The notes beneath the pieces are model-generated. The model did no database searches and was not told where the DNA came from. It saw only the letters and a list, made by a program, of their open reading frames with translations. This document shows, one piece after another, positions 42,265-52,619 of a stretch of 64,000 nt of DNA; position 1 is the stretch's first letter, and every line of letters begins with the position of its first letter. Position numbers and translations under genes: made by a program. This stretch comes from Paenibacillus albicereus (GTDB lineage Bacteria > Bacillota > Bacilli > Paenibacillales > Paenibacillaceae), in assembly GCF_012676905.1 (NCBI RefSeq), contig NZ_CP051428.1, positions 1,045,001 through 1,109,000 of the forward strand, given 5' to 3'.

Positions 42265-42335
42265 AGCAGAAGAGCAAGGAAGCAGGCCCGCAAGGGCGGG
42301 CAGGCCACACCAAATCACGAGAGGGGTTGACCGTC

Positions 42336-42884
42336 ATGGTCGCCAAATGGTTCCGCGAGAATGTATGGGTAGGGGCAGCGATCCTGCTGCTGAGGGTATA
42401 TGTCGGCTGGGATTGGATGACGCACGGCTGGGAGAAGATGAGGGACGGCTTCGATGCCGGAGGCTTCCTCCAGAACGCAGTTGCCAAGCCGGTCGCCGAC
42501 CGGGCGACGCAGGAGGTGCTGTTCCCGACCTACACCTGGTTCATCGAGCATGTCGCCCTGCCGAACGTCAAGATCATCAACTTCCTCATCCCGGTCGGCG
42601 AGTTCCTGATCGGCCTCGGCCTCATCGTCGGCGGACTGACGCTGACGGCAGCCTTCTTCGGCATGATGCTCAACTTCCTGTTCCTCTTCGCCGGAACGGT
42701 AAGCACGAACCCGTGGCTGCTCCTGATCGGCACGATCATCTTCTTCGCCGGAACCAATGCCGGACGGTTCGGCCTCGACGGCCTGCTGAAGCCGCATGTG
42801 CGGAACTGGTGGAACGAGCGCGGAGGCCAGGACGCCGGCGCCGGACGCGGCGGACTGTTCGCCAAGAAGGCCGCCAAGCACTGA
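42336..42884 (+). CDS. DoxX-family membrane protein
   Basis: A 182-residue protein with four hydrophobic segments. LLRVYVGWDWMTHGWEKM at the start and IPVGEFLIGLGLIVGGLTLTA are typical of the DoxX/thiosulfate:quinone oxidoreductase small-subunit family; the C-terminus is basic. It begins at ATG 42336, 9 nt from GAGGGG; a TTG at 42327 is too close to that site. It is followed by adhE after 188 bp. The only promoter-type signal seen upstream is the Fnr box at 41691. Confidence 0.83.
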   Translation: MVAKWFRENVWVGAAILLLRVYVGWDWMTHGWEKMRDGFDAGGFLQNAVAKPVADRATQEVLFPTYTWFIEHVALPNVKIINFLIPVGEFLIGLGLIVGGLTLTAAFFGMMLNFLFLFAGTVSTNPWLLLIGTIIFFAGTNAGRFGLDGLLKPHVRNWWNERGGQDAGAGRGGLFAKKAAKH

Positions 42885-43072
42885 TCCGGCGCGAACCAGA
42901 GCATGCCCATCCAGATCGACCTCATAGACAGCCCCGAAAAAGAGCCGGATCCGGGTTGGAGCCTGATGCGATCCGGCTCGCCGGGGCAAGGGGAACGGCG
43001 GTCCATCAGCCCCCCATGTGATCGGCACCCATTCAAACGGTCCCCATGGGACCGATAGGAGGCAGGAGAGAG

Positions 43073-45679
43073 ATGGCGATAAAAGAGAAAGCCCAGCTGC
43101 AGGCCGCATCCGCGCAGGACGAGGTGAACGAGCTGGCCGCAAGGGCCAGAAAGGCCCAGGCGGCGTACCTGAACCTGGACCAGGAGCAGGTCGACCGAGT
43201 CGTGCAGGCGATGGCGCTGGCCGGCCTCGACCGGCACATGCCGCTCGCGAAGCTCGCGGTCGAGGAGACCGGACGCGGCGTCTACGAAGACAAGATCACC
43301 AAGAATATTTTCGCCACGGAATATATCTATCACAGCATCAAGAACGAGAAGACGGTCGGCGTCATCGAAGAGAACGTCCACGAGAGCTACCGCAAGGTCG
43401 CCGAGCCCGTCGGCGTCATCGCCGGCATCACGCCGGTGACAAACCCGACCTCCACGACGATGTTCAAAGCCCTGATCGCGGCCAAGACCCGCAACCCGAT
43501 CGTGTTCGCGTTCCACCCGTCGGCGCAGCGCTCCAGCACGGAGGCAGCCCGCACGCTGCTGCAGGCGGCCGTCGCCGCAGGCGCTCCCGAGCACTGCATC
43601 CAGTGGATCGAGCATCCGTCCGTCGAGGCGACGCAGCGGCTCATGAACCACAAGGACATCGCGCTCGTGCTCGCCACCGGCGGCTCGGCGATGGTCAAGT
43701 CCGCCTACAGCACCGGCAAGCCGGCGCTCGGCGTCGGTCCCGGCAACGTGCCTTGCTTCATCGAGCGCACGGCGAGCCTGGAGCAGGCGGTCACCGACCT
43801 GATCCTGTCCAAGACGTTCGACAACGGCATGATCTGCGCTTCCGAGCAGGCTGTCATCCTCGACGAGCCGATCTATGCCGAGGCCAAGCGGCTCATGAGC
43901 GAGAAGGGCTGCTATTTCCTGAACGAGGAGGAGAAGGCCGCTGTCTCCAAGCTCGTCATCCACAGCGACAAATGCGCGGTCAACGCCGTCATCGTCGGCC
44001 AGTCGGCCGTCAAGATCGCCGAGATGGCCGGCATCGCCGTCCCGGCCGGCACGAAGGTGCTCGTCGCCGAGCTCGAAGGCGTCGGCGAGAAATACCCGCT
44101 TTCCGCCGAGAAGCTCAGCCCCGTGCTCGCCTGCTACAAGGTCAAGACGGCGCAGGAGGGCATCGAGCGCGCCGCGCAGGTCGTCGCCTTCGGCGGGATG
44201 GGCCATTCCTCCGTCATCCACTCACAGGACGACGCGGTCGTCGCGGCGTTCGCGAAGCGGCTGCAGACCGGCCGCATCATCGTCAACTCCCCGTCGACGC
44301 ATGGCGCGATCGGCGACATCTACAACACGAACCTGCCGTCGCTGACGCTCGGCTGCGGCTCCTACGGCAGCAACTCGACGACGAACAACGTATCGGCGGT
44401 GAACCTCATCAACATCAAGCGCGTGGCGACCCGGACCAACAATATGCAGTGGTTCAAGATTCCGCCGAAGATTTATTTCGAGCGCGGCGCTATTCAGTAC
44501 CTGGAGAAGATGCCCGACATCACCCGCGTGGCGATCGTCACCGATGAGGCGATGGTGAAGCTCGGGTACGTCGAGAAGGTCGAGTACTACCTGCGCAAGC
44601 GGCGGCTGCCGATCGCGATCGAGGTGTTCTCGGACGTCGAGCCCGATCCGTCGGTCGAGACGGTCGAGCGCGGCACGCGCATGCTGGCGGCGTTCAAGCC
44701 GGACTGCATCATCGCGCTCGGCGGCGGCTCCCCGATGGACGCGGCCAAGGCGATGTGGCTGTTCTACGAGTACCCGGATACGAGCTTCGACTCGCTGAAA
44801 ATGAAGTTCATGGACATCCGCAAGCGCATCTACAAGTATCCGCGGCTCGGCAGCAAGGCCCAGTTCGTCGCCATCCCGACGACGTCGGGCACCGGCTCGG
44901 AGGTCACCTCGTTCGCCGTCATCACGGATAAGAACAAGGGCAACACGAAGTACCCGCTCGCCGATTACGAGCTGACGCCGGACGTCGCCATCGTCGATCC
45001 CGACTTCGTCTACACGCTGCCCAAGACGGCGGTCGCCGACACCGGCATGGACGTGCTGACGCATGCGATCGAGGCGTACGTCTCGGTCATGGCGAACGAC
45101 TACACGGACGGCCTCGCGCTCAAGGCGATCCAGCTCGTGTTCGAGAACCTGGAGGCGTCGTACCATCAAGCGGACCCGCGAGCCCGCGAGAAGATGCACA
45201 ACGCCTCGACGATCGCCGGCATGGCGTTCGCGAACACCTTCCTCGGCATCAACCACAGCCTGGCGCACAAGTGGGGCGGCCAGTACCATACGGCCCACGG
45301 CCGCACGAACGCGATCCTGATGCCGCATGTCATCCGGTACAACGCGTCGCCGCCGTCGAAGTTCGCTTCGTTCCCGAAATACGGCCACTTCATCGCCGAC
45401 AAGCGCTACGCCGACATCGCCCGCCTGCTCGGCCTGCCGGCCCGCACGACGGAGGAAGCCGTCGCCAGCCTGATCGAGGCGATCCGGGGCCTGAACCGCT
45501 CGCTCGGCATTCCGGAATCGTTCCAGGCGCTCGGCTTCGAGGAGAGCGACTTCGAGGCCCGCGTCGACGAGCTCGCCGACCGCGCCTTCGAGGACCAATG
45601 CACGACCGCCAACCCGCGCATGCCGCTCGTCACCGAGCTGGCCGACGTGTACCGGAATGCGTTCTACGGGCGCTTCTAG
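43073..45679 (+). CDS. adhE: Bifunctional acetaldehyde-CoA/alcohol dehydrogenase
   Basis: An 868-residue fusion enzyme. Residues about 15-440 are a CoA-acylating aldehyde dehydrogenase, with nucleophile C255 in [11 protein letters not shown]. Residues about 450-868 are an iron-dependent alcohol dehydrogenase, with [13 protein letters not shown] and metal-ligand histidines in [20 protein letters not shown]. It turns acetyl-CoA into ethanol, consuming two NADH in fermentation. ATG 43073 follows AGGAGGCAGGAGAG; a further in-frame ATG lies at 43046. A hairpin at 42944-42979 precedes it, T-rich only on the minus strand. Confidence 0.95.
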   Translation: MAIKEKAQLQAASAQDEVNELAARARKAQAAYLNLDQEQVDRVVQAMALAGLDRHMPLAKLAVEETGRGVYEDKITKNIFATEYIYHSIKNEKTVGVIEENVHESYRKVAEPVGVIAGITPVTNPTSTTMFKALIAAKTRNPIVFAFHPSAQRSSTEAARTLLQAAVAAGAPEHCIQWIEHPSVEATQRLMNHKDIALVLATGGSAMVKSAYSTGKPALGVGPGNVPCFIERTASLEQAVTDLILSKTFDNGMICASEQAVILDEPIYAEAKRLMSEKGCYFLNEEEKAAVSKLVIHSDKCAVNAVIVGQSAVKIAEMAGIAVPAGTKVLVAELEGVGEKYPLSAEKLSPVLACYKVKTAQEGIERAAQVVAFGGMGHSSVIHSQDDAVVAAFAKRLQTGRIIVNSPSTHGAIGDIYNTNLPSLTLGCGSYGSNSTTNNVSAVNLINIKRVATRTNNMQWFKIPPKIYFERGAIQYLEKMPDITRVAIVTDEAMVKLGYVEKVEYYLRKRRLPIAIEVFSDVEPDPSVETVERGTRMLAAFKPDCIIALGGGSPMDAAKAMWLFYEYPDTSFDSLKMKFMDIRKRIYKYPRLGSKAQFVAIPTTSGTGSEVTSFAVITDKNKGNTKYPLADYELTPDVAIVDPDFVYTLPKTAVADTGMDVLTHAIEAYVSVMANDYTDGLALKAIQLVFENLEASYHQADPRAREKMHNASTIAGMAFANTFLGINHSLAHKWGGQYHTAHGRTNAILMPHVIRYNASPPSKFASFPKYGHFIADKRYADIARLLGLPARTTEEAVASLIEAIRGLNRSLGIPESFQALGFEESDFEARVDELADRAFEDQCTTANPRMPLVTELADVYRNAFYGRF

Positions 45680-45765
45680 GCGGCAGGTCGAGGAGGACGG
45701 CCGCGCTGCGGCGGCCAAGCGATCGCCGCAGCTGGCGGCGAATCCATCAAAGGAGGAGGATCACG

Positions 45766-48033
45766 ATGGCCATCTACGAAAAGGAAATCCGAGCGGCGGA
45801 AGGACAGGAGGCTTGGAGGGGGTTCCGTCGCGGCAACTGGCAGCGCGCCATCGACGTGAGCGGCTTCATCGGCGCCAATCTGACCCCGTACGAGGGCGAC
45901 GAGGGCTTCCTCGCCGAGCCGACGGAGGCGACGCGCGCGCTGTGGGAGGAGGTGCTGCGGCTTCTGAAGCGGGAGCGTGACAATGGCGGGGTGCTCGACA
46001 TCTCGACGGACGTCGTCTCGACGATCGTCTCGCACGGCCCCGGCTACATCGACCGGCCGCTGGAGCGGGTCGTCGGGCTGCAGACGGACGCGCCGCTGAA
46101 GCGCTCCGTGCAGCCTTTCGGCGGCATCCGCATGGTGATCGACGCCTGCGAGGCGTACGGCTACAAGGCCGACGAGGCGATGGTGAAGACGTTCACCGAC
46201 ATCCGCAAGACGCATAACCAGGGCGTGTTCGACGCCTACACGGCGGAGATGCGCCTGGCGCGCAAGGCCGGCATCATCACCGGCCTGCCGGACGCCTACG
46301 GCCGCGGCCGCATCATCGGCGACTACCGCCGCGTGGCGCTGTACGGCGTCGATCGGCTCGTCGCCGACAAGAAGGCCGAGCTGAAGCAGCGCGAGGGCGC
46401 GCCGATGAGCGAGAGCCTTATCCGCCAGCGCGAGGAGCTGTCCGAGCAGGTCCGGGCGCTCGGCGAGCTGAAGCAGATGGCGGCCTCGTACGGGTTCGAC
46501 CTGTCGGAGCCGGCCGCGACGGCCCAGGAAGCGGTGCAGTGGCTGTATTTCGCCTACCTCGCGGCCATCAAGGAGCAGAACGGCGCGGCGATGAGCATCG
46601 GGCGCATCTCCAGCTTCCTCGACATCTACATCGAGCGCGACCTTGCCGAAGGCCGCCTCGACGAGGCGCAGGCGCAGGAGCTGGTCGACCATCTCGTGAT
46701 GAAGCTGCGCCTGGTCAAGTTCCTGCGGACGCCGGACTACAACGAGCTGTTCAGCGGCGACCCGACGTGGGTGACGGAATCGATCGGCGGCATGGGGCTG
46801 GACGGACGCTCGCGGGTGACCAAGAGCAGCTTCCGCTTCCTGCACACGCTGTACAATCTCGGTCCCGCGCCGGAGCCGAACCTGACGGTGCTCTGGTCGA
46901 AGCAGCTGCCGCAGGCGTTCAAGGAATACTGCGCCAAGGTGTCGATCGACACGAGCTCGATCCAGTACGAGAACGACGACCTGATGCGGCCGCTGTACGG
47001 CGACGACTACGGCATCGCGTGCTGCGTGTCGGCGATGCGGATCGGCAAGCAGATGCAGTTTTTCGGCGCGCGGGCGAATCTGGCGAAGGCGCTGCTGTAC
47101 GCGATCAACGGCGGCGTCGACGAGAAGCTCGGCGAGCAGGTCGGACCCGCGTACGCGCCGATCACGGCGGACGTGCTCGACTACAAGGAGGTGCTCAGGC
47201 GCTACGACGGCATGCTCGACTGGCTGGCGGGGCTGTACATCGATACGCTCAACGTCATCCACTACATGCACGACAAGTACAGCTACGAGCGCATCGAGAT
47301 GGCGCTGCACGACACCGACCTCGTGCGCACGATGGCCTGCGGCATCGCCGGCCTGTCGGTCGTCGCCGACTCGCTCAGCGCGATCAAGCACGCCCAGGTG
47401 CGTCCGGTGCGCGACGAGCGCGGGCTGGCGGTCGACTTCGAGATCGAGGGCGACTATCCGCAGTACGGCAACAACGACGACCGCGTCGACCGCATCGCCG
47501 TGGAGCTGACGGAGCGCTTCATGACCAAGCTGAAGCGGCATGAGACGTACCGCGGCGCGGTGCATACGCAGTCGGTGCTGACGATCACGTCGAACGTCGT
47601 CTATGGCAAAAAGACCGGCAGCACGCCGGACGGCCGCAAGGCCGGCGAGCCTTTCGCCCCCGGTGCGAACCCGATGCACGGCCGCGACCGCAAGGGCGCG
47701 CTCGCCTCGCTGAACTCGGTCGCCAAGCTGCCGTACGACAGCAGCCTCGACGGCATCTCGAACACGTTCTCGATCGTGCCGAAGGCGCTCGGCAAGGAAG
47801 CCGACGTCCGCGTGAAGAACCTCGTCTCGCTGCTCGACGGCTATGGCGCGAAGGGCGGGCACCACTTGAACGTGAACGTGTTCAACCGCGAGCAGCTGAT
47901 GGACGCGATGGAGCATCCGGAGCAGTACCCGCAGCTGACGATCCGCGTGTCGGGGTATGCGGTGAACTTCATCAAGCTGACGCGCGAGCAGCAGCTGGAC
48001 GTCATCAACCGGACGTTCCACGGGGCGGTGTGA
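45766..48033 (+). CDS. pflB: Formate acetyltransferase (pyruvate formate-lyase)
   Basis: A 755-residue glycyl-radical enzyme converting pyruvate and CoA to formate and acetyl-CoA. Active-site cysteines C419-C420 lie in [12 protein letters not shown] and the radical glycine G730 in RVSGYAVNF. Length matches E. coli PflB (760). AAAGGAGGAGGATCACG precedes the ATG. It lies 86 bp after adhE, so the pair can share a transcript; its activase is encoded 384 bp downstream. It supplies acetyl-CoA to AdhE without oxygen. Confidence 0.96.
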   Translation: MAIYEKEIRAAEGQEAWRGFRRGNWQRAIDVSGFIGANLTPYEGDEGFLAEPTEATRALWEEVLRLLKRERDNGGVLDISTDVVSTIVSHGPGYIDRPLERVVGLQTDAPLKRSVQPFGGIRMVIDACEAYGYKADEAMVKTFTDIRKTHNQGVFDAYTAEMRLARKAGIITGLPDAYGRGRIIGDYRRVALYGVDRLVADKKAELKQREGAPMSESLIRQREELSEQVRALGELKQMAASYGFDLSEPAATAQEAVQWLYFAYLAAIKEQNGAAMSIGRISSFLDIYIERDLAEGRLDEAQAQELVDHLVMKLRLVKFLRTPDYNELFSGDPTWVTESIGGMGLDGRSRVTKSSFRFLHTLYNLGPAPEPNLTVLWSKQLPQAFKEYCAKVSIDTSSIQYENDDLMRPLYGDDYGIACCVSAMRIGKQMQFFGARANLAKALLYAINGGVDEKLGEQVGPAYAPITADVLDYKEVLRRYDGMLDWLAGLYIDTLNVIHYMHDKYSYERIEMALHDTDLVRTMACGIAGLSVVADSLSAIKHAQVRPVRDERGLAVDFEIEGDYPQYGNNDDRVDRIAVELTERFMTKLKRHETYRGAVHTQSVLTITSNVVYGKKTGSTPDGRKAGEPFAPGANPMHGRDRKGALASLNSVAKLPYDSSLDGISNTFSIVPKALGKEADVRVKNLVSLLDGYGAKGGHHLNVNVFNREQLMDAMEHPEQYPQLTIRVSGYAVNFIKLTREQQLDVINRTFHGAV

Positions 48034-48053
48034 CGGGGCGGCGGACCTAAGGA

Positions 48054-48239
48054 AGCCGATGGCCGCTGCGCGTAGTCCAGAAGGAGCCGATAGCCGCTGC
48101 GCGTAGTCCAGAAGGAGCCGATGGCCGCTGCGCGTAGTCCAGAAGGAGCCGATAGCCGCTGCGCGTAGTCCAGAAGGAGTCGATGGCCGCTGCGCGTAGT
48201 CCAGAAGGAGCCGATAGCCGCTGCGCGAAGGGAAGGGCC
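48054..48239. repeat. 31-bp tandem repeat array (6 units) between pflB and pflA
   Basis: Units start at 48054, 48085, 48116, 48147, 48178 and 48209. They alternate GATGGCC and GATAGCC, giving a 62-bp higher-order period; all share GCTGCGCGTAGTCCAGAAGG. The rest of the 384-bp gap (48240-48417) contains a short GGAATCC/GGATTCC inverted repeat and nothing coding. Confidence 0.9.
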
Positions 48240-48417
48240 CTCCGATCGCTCTTGAACGCAGGAATCCCCGATTCCCCTTTCCCATAAAGGTGGATTCCCG
48301 CCTTCAAAGGCGACCGCGTCCGCTTCTCCAGGCTCCTTCCCTTCGCTCCGCTGTCGGGCACCGCAAGAACGGCTGATCGCCCATGCGAAACGAACCAGAA
48401 CGAGGGAGGGAATCATC

Positions 48418-49185
48418 ATGCACACCGGGAGAATCCACTCTATCGAGACGTTCGGCACGCTCGACGGTCCGGGCATCCGCTTCGTGCTGTTCCTGCAGGG
48501 CTGCGCCTTGCAATGCCGGTATTGCCATAACCCCGACAGCTGGGATGCGTCGGCGGGCCAGCCGCGCACGGTCGAAGAGGTGCTGGCCGAAATCGAGCCT
48601 TACGTCGACGACTACAAAAGCTCCGGCGGCGGCATCACGGTCACCGGGGGCGAGCCGACGCTGCAAGCCCCGTTCGTAGCCGAGCTGTTCCGCGAATGCA
48701 AGAAGCGCTGGGGGCTGCACACGGCCCTCGACTCCTCCGGCTTCTGCGATCCGCATCACGCCGAGGCGCTGCTGGCGGCGACGGATCTCGTGCTGCTCGA
48801 TTTGAAATACATGGACTCGGAAGGCCACCGCAGGCTGACGACGCAGCCCAACGAGCGCATCCTGGCGTTCGCCCGCCACCTGTCGCGCCGAGGCATCCCG
48901 ATGTGGGTCCGCCGCGTGCTCGTGCCGGAGCTGACGGACCACGCCGCCGACCTGCTGGAGCTCGGCCGCTTCCTTGCAGGCTTGCGCACGGTCGAGAAGG
49001 TCGAGGTGCTGCCTTACCACCGGATGGGCGTGTTCAAGTGGCAGCAGCTCGGACGATCCTACTCGCTGGAAGGCTGCCGCGAACCCGACGCCAAAGAAGT
49101 CGAGCGCGCCGTCGACTGGATCGAGCGAGGCCGCCGGGAAGGGGCCGCTGCTGAACAAAAGCGCTTAGCGAGGCTTTACGAATGA
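48418..49185 (+). CDS. pflA: Pyruvate formate-lyase activating enzyme
   Basis: A 255-residue radical SAM enzyme that makes the PflB glycyl radical. The SAM cluster motif is CALQCRYC (C-x3-C-x2-C) near residue 31. GGGITVTGGEPTLQ binds the SAM carboxylate side. Length fits the 246-residue E. coli enzyme with a short charged extension. A G-rich ribosome site (GAGGGAGGG) precedes the ATG. A strong terminator follows. Confidence 0.95.
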   Translation: MHTGRIHSIETFGTLDGPGIRFVLFLQGCALQCRYCHNPDSWDASAGQPRTVEEVLAEIEPYVDDYKSSGGGITVTGGEPTLQAPFVAELFRECKKRWGLHTALDSSGFCDPHHAEALLAATDLVLLDLKYMDSEGHRRLTTQPNERILAFARHLSRRGIPMWVRRVLVPELTDHAADLLELGRFLAGLRTVEKVEVLPYHRMGVFKWQQLGRSYSLEGCREPDAKEVERAVDWIERGRREGAAAEQKRLARLYE

Positions 49186-49253
49186 CGAGCGAACCATTCA
49201 AGGCATGCAGATGCCTTGGATGTGGATTTACGCACGGCAGATCGCAAGGAACA

Positions 49254-49305
49254 AAGCAAACGGGACGAAGCGGAGAAACCTCCAGCTCGTCCCGTTTGCT
49301 TTTTC
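49254..49305 (+). terminator. Intrinsic terminator of the pfl region
   Basis: A 15-bp stem around a loop of about 18 nt, followed by TTTTTC. Confidence 0.85.
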
Positions 49306-49325
49306 TCGAGTGGCGTATGAAAGTC

Positions 49326-49349
49326 AAGGAGCTGCCGAAACAGCTCCTT
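49326..49349. terminator. Small hairpin between convergent genes
   Basis: AAGGAGCTG pairs with CAGCTCCTT around CCGAAA. A short T run follows on the plus strand. It is the only stem seen just downstream of the small minus-strand gene at 49359. Confidence 0.5.
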
Positions 49350-49358
49350 TTCGAATGG

Positions 49359-49664
49359 TCAGCCGGCGACGGCTTTGAAGATGTTGATCGAGCCGCCTTG
49401 GGCTTGGACGACCGCCAGCTGGAGGATGTCGGTCACCAGCTCGAGGACATCGAGCTGATCCGCATCCGCGATGAACGCGACGGAGCCGCCTCCGACCGGG
49501 AATCCGTTGCAGCCGACGACATAGAGCTGGCCGGGTGCGACGAGGAACGTCTTGGTGCCTTCGTTGCCGGGGCCGGGGAAGCTGCAGCCGCCTTGCGCCT
49601 GATCTCCTACTGCCGTCAGCACGATGACATTGCCGATCGTTGGAACGGGTACGGTAATCGCCAT
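49359..49664 (-). CDS. Small Gly/Val-rich hypothetical protein, 101 residues
   Basis: Begins MAITVPVPTIGNVIVLT and is mostly beta-prone, with two cysteines (GGCSFPGPG and VGCNGFPVGG), no signal peptide and no transmembrane helix. AAAGAGGTTGATGAAAA is a good ribosome site and third codon positions are GC-rich, so it is probably real. No family was recognised; a small structural or surface protein is possible. It is monocistronic, divergent from the VanX-like gene. Confidence 0.6.
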   Translation of the reverse strand: MAITVPVPTIGNVIVLTAVGDQAQGGCSFPGPGNEGTKTFLVAPGQLYVVGCNGFPVGGGSVAFIADADQLDVLELVTDILQLAVVQAQGGSINIFKAVAG

Positions 49665-49853
49665 TTTTCATCAACCTCTTTCGCTTGGGATAAGACCAAG
49701 ATATGGCCTGTCCCATGAATTCGACACAGACGGTTGCGGATCAGACGAAAAACGGGCGGACAGGCTGCCGCTTCCGTCGGAGACGAAGGCGGTGGAACAA
49801 CCGCTCCGACTCCGCTAGAATTAGAGGAGAAGACCGCGAAGGAGGAGTGGACG

Positions 49854-50870
49854 ATGAGTCGAATGCAAAAAGCCGCTTGGCTGGCAGCGGCCGCCGCGCT
49901 GCTGCTGAGCGCCTGCGGCGCGGGCGGCCAAGAGGCGGCCAGCGGAGGCCGAGAGGCGGCTGGGAGCAGCGCGAACGCCGCCGCGCTGCCGGGCGCGGCC
50001 GGCGCATCGCCGGGAGCGGTCGCCGAGCCGAGAGCCGGCGTCGAGCCAGGCGCTCCCGCTTCGCCAGGCGACGCTGCGGGACCTCGCGCAGCCGCCGGTT
50101 CCGGCGCAGCCGTCTCGCCGGGCGTTGCCGCATCGCCCGCTCCCGACGGCCCGGTCTCCGCGCAGCCTTCGCCGGGCGCAGCCGGGGCGGGGACGGCGAT
50201 GACGCCCAAGCCGGACGCGCCGTCCAAGGAGGAGAAGCCCGTGCCCGAACGCAAGCGCAAGCTGCCGTCCGGCTTCGTCTATGTGGACGAAGTCATTCCG
50301 ACGGCTCAATACGAGATTCGCTACTACACGGACCATAACTTCGTTGGCGCGAGGCTGGACGGCTACAAGGCTCCCTATGCCATTTTGAGCCGGCAGGCGG
50401 CGGAGGCGCTCCAGGAAGCCCATGACTTCGTGACGTCCAAGGGCTACGGCCTCAAGATCTTCGACGCCTACCGTCCGGCCAAGGCGGTGCGGCAGTTCGT
50501 CGCCTGGTCCAAGGACCCCGCCGACCAGCGGATGAAGGAGGAATTCTACCCCGAGGTGGACAAGGCGAAGGCGTTCCAGCTCGGCTACATTTCTTCGCGC
50601 TCCGGCCATTCGCGGGGCAGCACGGTCGATCTGACGCTGTTCGAGCTGAAGACGGGCCAGGAGGCCGACATGGGCTCGCCGTTCGATTTTTTCGGGACCA
50701 TCTCCAGCCACGGCACGCCCAACATCGGCAAAGCCCCGTCGGAGCGGCGCGCTCTGCTCAAGCGGGCGATGGAGCGGGCCGGCTTCAAGCCCTACAGCAA
50801 GGAATGGTGGCATTACACGCTGAAGGACGAGCCGTACCCGCGCCGATACTACGACTTCGACATCGAGTAG
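49854..50870 (+). CDS. Lipoprotein D-Ala-D-Ala dipeptidase (VanX-like, M15)
   Basis: A 338-residue lipoprotein (lipobox LLLSAC, near residue 20). About 110 residues of Ala/Gly/Pro/Ser-rich linker follow. The C-terminal 200 residues are an M15D peptidase: zinc ligands His and Asp in SGHSRGSTVDLTL, and catalytic Glu plus His in EWWHYT. D-Ala-D-Ala dipeptidases cleave the dipeptide used for peptidoglycan stems. True VanX is cytoplasmic, whereas this one is exported and tethered, so wall recycling is likelier than vancomycin resistance. GGAGGAGTGGACG precedes ATG 49854. Confidence 0.87.
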   Translation: MSRMQKAAWLAAAAALLLSACGAGGQEAASGGREAAGSSANAAALPGAAGASPGAVAEPRAGVEPGAPASPGDAAGPRAAAGSGAAVSPGVAASPAPDGPVSAQPSPGAAGAGTAMTPKPDAPSKEEKPVPERKRKLPSGFVYVDEVIPTAQYEIRYYTDHNFVGARLDGYKAPYAILSRQAAEALQEAHDFVTSKGYGLKIFDAYRPAKAVRQFVAWSKDPADQRMKEEFYPEVDKAKAFQLGYISSRSGHSRGSTVDLTLFELKTGQEADMGSPFDFFGTISSHGTPNIGKAPSERRALLKRAMERAGFKPYSKEWWHYTLKDEPYPRRYYDFDIE

Positions 50871-50990
50871 GCCGGCCGGCGGAGTTTTCGCAGCTTCAGA
50901 CGTCGTAATCGTGAATGCCGGTTGCACGGCCGCTCCGCCATGCGCTATGCTGGAACTTATGTTCTTATTTCGATGGGAAAGAGGTAGAGG

Positions 50991-51641
50991 ATGGGAGAGA
51001 CGCGAAAGAAGCTGAAGCTGGAAGCGCCGCGGCTGCCGGCGGAGCCGGAGAGGCTGTCGCTGCCCTCGCGGCTGAGCACGCGGGACATGTTCGAGCACGG
51101 GCTCGTCGAAGGAGAGCGGCTGGAGGAGCAGGATGCCGACAAGGTCGTCTTCGACGGCGTCGTCTTCCGCGGGGTCTCGTTCGACTCCGCCCAGCTGCGG
51201 AGCCTGGAGCTGACGGACGTGCTGTTCGACAAATGCGACCTGTCCAACGCCGACCTGAGCCGCGCCGTGATCCACCGCGCGCAGTTCCGCTCGTGCAAGC
51301 TCGTCGGCGCCGATCTGAGCGACGCGATGCTGCGCAACGTGCTCGTCGAGGACTGCCAGCTCGACTACGTGAACCTGCGGGCCGCCGACCTCAAAGGGGT
51401 CGTGTTCGCCGACAGCTCGTTGAACCGCTCGGACTTCTGCATGGCCAAGCTCGCCAAGACGGAGCTCCATCGCTGCAAGCTCGACGGCGCGCTGCTCGGG
51501 ACGCCGCTCAAGGGCATCGATCTGAGCGATTGCGAATTCAACGGCCTGTCCTGCAGTCCGGACGATCTGCGGGGCTGCATCATCTCGCGCGAGCAGGCGT
51601 TCGTCTTCGCCGCGCTGTTCGGCATGGTGCTGAAGGACTGA
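50991..51641 (+). CDS. Pentapeptide-repeat protein
   Basis: A 216-residue cytoplasmic protein. From about residue 55 to 180 it repeats five-residue turns of the A(D/N)LxX type (DLSNADLSRAVIHRAQF, then LVGADLSDAMLRN, LRAADLKGVVF). These build a four-sided beta-helix. Some such proteins mimic DNA and protect gyrase from quinolones (Qnr, MfpA); others have unknown roles. It cannot be assigned to Qnr by eye. Start ATG 50991 after AAAGAGGTAGAGG. Confidence 0.85.
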   Translation: MGETRKKLKLEAPRLPAEPERLSLPSRLSTRDMFEHGLVEGERLEEQDADKVVFDGVVFRGVSFDSAQLRSLELTDVLFDKCDLSNADLSRAVIHRAQFRSCKLVGADLSDAMLRNVLVEDCQLDYVNLRAADLKGVVFADSSLNRSDFCMAKLAKTELHRCKLDGALLGTPLKGIDLSDCEFNGLSCSPDDLRGCIISREQAFVFAALFGMVLKD

Positions 51642-51821
51642 ACGCAAGAGCGGAGTCCGCGAAGCCTTGCCACCCGCCCGGCAGGCCAAGCCGCCATAGC
51701 CAGGCAGCCGCCGGGCCATCCAGGCAGCCGAGCGATCCAAGCAGCAGCGCAGCGGCAAAATGGTTCAGGCAGCCGAGCGGCCCAGCAGCGCAGCGGCCGA
51801 GCGATTCAGGCGCCAAGCGCG

Positions 51822-51859
51822 GCCGCCCCGGGAGCAAAAGCACTCGGGGCGGCTTTTTT
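51822..51859 (+). terminator. Intrinsic terminator downstream of the pentapeptide gene
   Basis: A 9-bp stem (51822-51830 with 51845-51853) followed by six T residues. The 170 bp before it hold short degenerate repeats of CAGGCAGCCGAGCG. Confidence 0.75.
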
Positions 51860-51864
51860 GCGCG

Positions 51865-52590
51865 CTACATGCGGCAGATTTCCTTCGGACAGCCCTCGCA
51901 GCGGCATAGCTGCATGAGCGGCTCCATGTCATGGATGACGATGTGGCCCTGCCGCATCGACAGCGCGCCGGCACGGCGATAGTCGGCGAGCAGCCGGTTG
52001 ACGCTTTCGCGCGCGGCTCCGATCGTTTCGGCCAGCTCGGAGTTGGTGATGCGCTCGGTGAGGAGGATGCCGTCGTCCACGGGCATGCCATACGTGTTGG
52101 CCATGCGGATGAGCGTGGAGCAGAGCGCGCCGGGCTTGCCGTAGAGCATCAGGTCGCGCAGCTTCGTCTGCGTGTGCCGGTTCATCTGGCTCATCCACCC
52201 GATGCACTCCAGCGCCAGGCTGCCGTACCGCCACAGCGCGAACTCCAGCTCGCCGCGAGGGATGAAGTGGATGACGCAGTCGGTCCGGGCGACGGCGCTG
52301 AAGCTCTGCGACGGCTCGCCGTCGAAGCCGAGCTGGCCGAAGAAGTCGCCTTGCTTGTAGCGGTACAGCGTGAACGCCTTGCCCTCCGCGCTGGATTTCA
52401 GCCCTTTGACATGGCCGCGCTCCAGGTAGTACCAGTACTCCGCCGGCTCGCCCTCCCAGAACACATGCCCGCCCGCCGGGATCCGGTGCTTGCGCATGAG
52501 CGCCGACAGCTTGGCGAAGCTGTCCGCGGAAAAGGCGGCCGAGTTGCCCGGAGCCGTCTGCTGCTTGGTGAAGCCGCTTGCTGCATCCAT
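51865..52590 (-). CDS. Crp/Fnr-family regulator with C-terminal cysteine cluster (Fnr 2)
   Basis: A 241-residue paralogue of the regulator at 36195: sensor barrel (residues about 35-145), HTH with TNSELAETIGAARESVNRLL, and a C-terminal C229, C231, C234, C239. C231-x2-C234-x4-C239 has the exact spacing of the B. subtilis Fnr cluster. GGGAGGAGGG precedes the ATG. Its own promoter carries a perfect Fnr box at -41.5, so it should be activated by itself or by Fnr 1. The two HTH recognition helices differ slightly. Confidence 0.87.
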   Translation of the reverse strand: MDAASGFTKQQTAPGNSAAFSADSFAKLSALMRKHRIPAGGHVFWEGEPAEYWYYLERGHVKGLKSSAEGKAFTLYRYKQGDFFGQLGFDGEPSQSFSAVARTDCVIHFIPRGELEFALWRYGSLALECIGWMSQMNRHTQTKLRDLMLYGKPGALCSTLIRMANTYGMPVDDGILLTERITNSELAETIGAARESVNRLLADYRRAGALSMRQGHIVIHDMEPLMQLCRCEGCPKEICRM

Positions 52591-52619
52591 GATCGTGCCC
52601 TCCTCCCGTTGATGCCCTC

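Noticed and set aside
42944-42979. Terminator between doxX and adhE
   Set aside because: The 9-bp stem is followed by T residues only on the minus strand, where no gene needs ending; on the plus strand it lacks a T run.
42994-43009. Fnr box just before adhE (TGTGATCGGCACCC)
   Set aside because: Only the left half-site matches; the right half is absent.
45676-48285. 869-codon minus-strand open frame opposite pflB
   Set aside because: It is a mirror of pflB codon bias with no start signal or domain; pflB is certain on the other strand.
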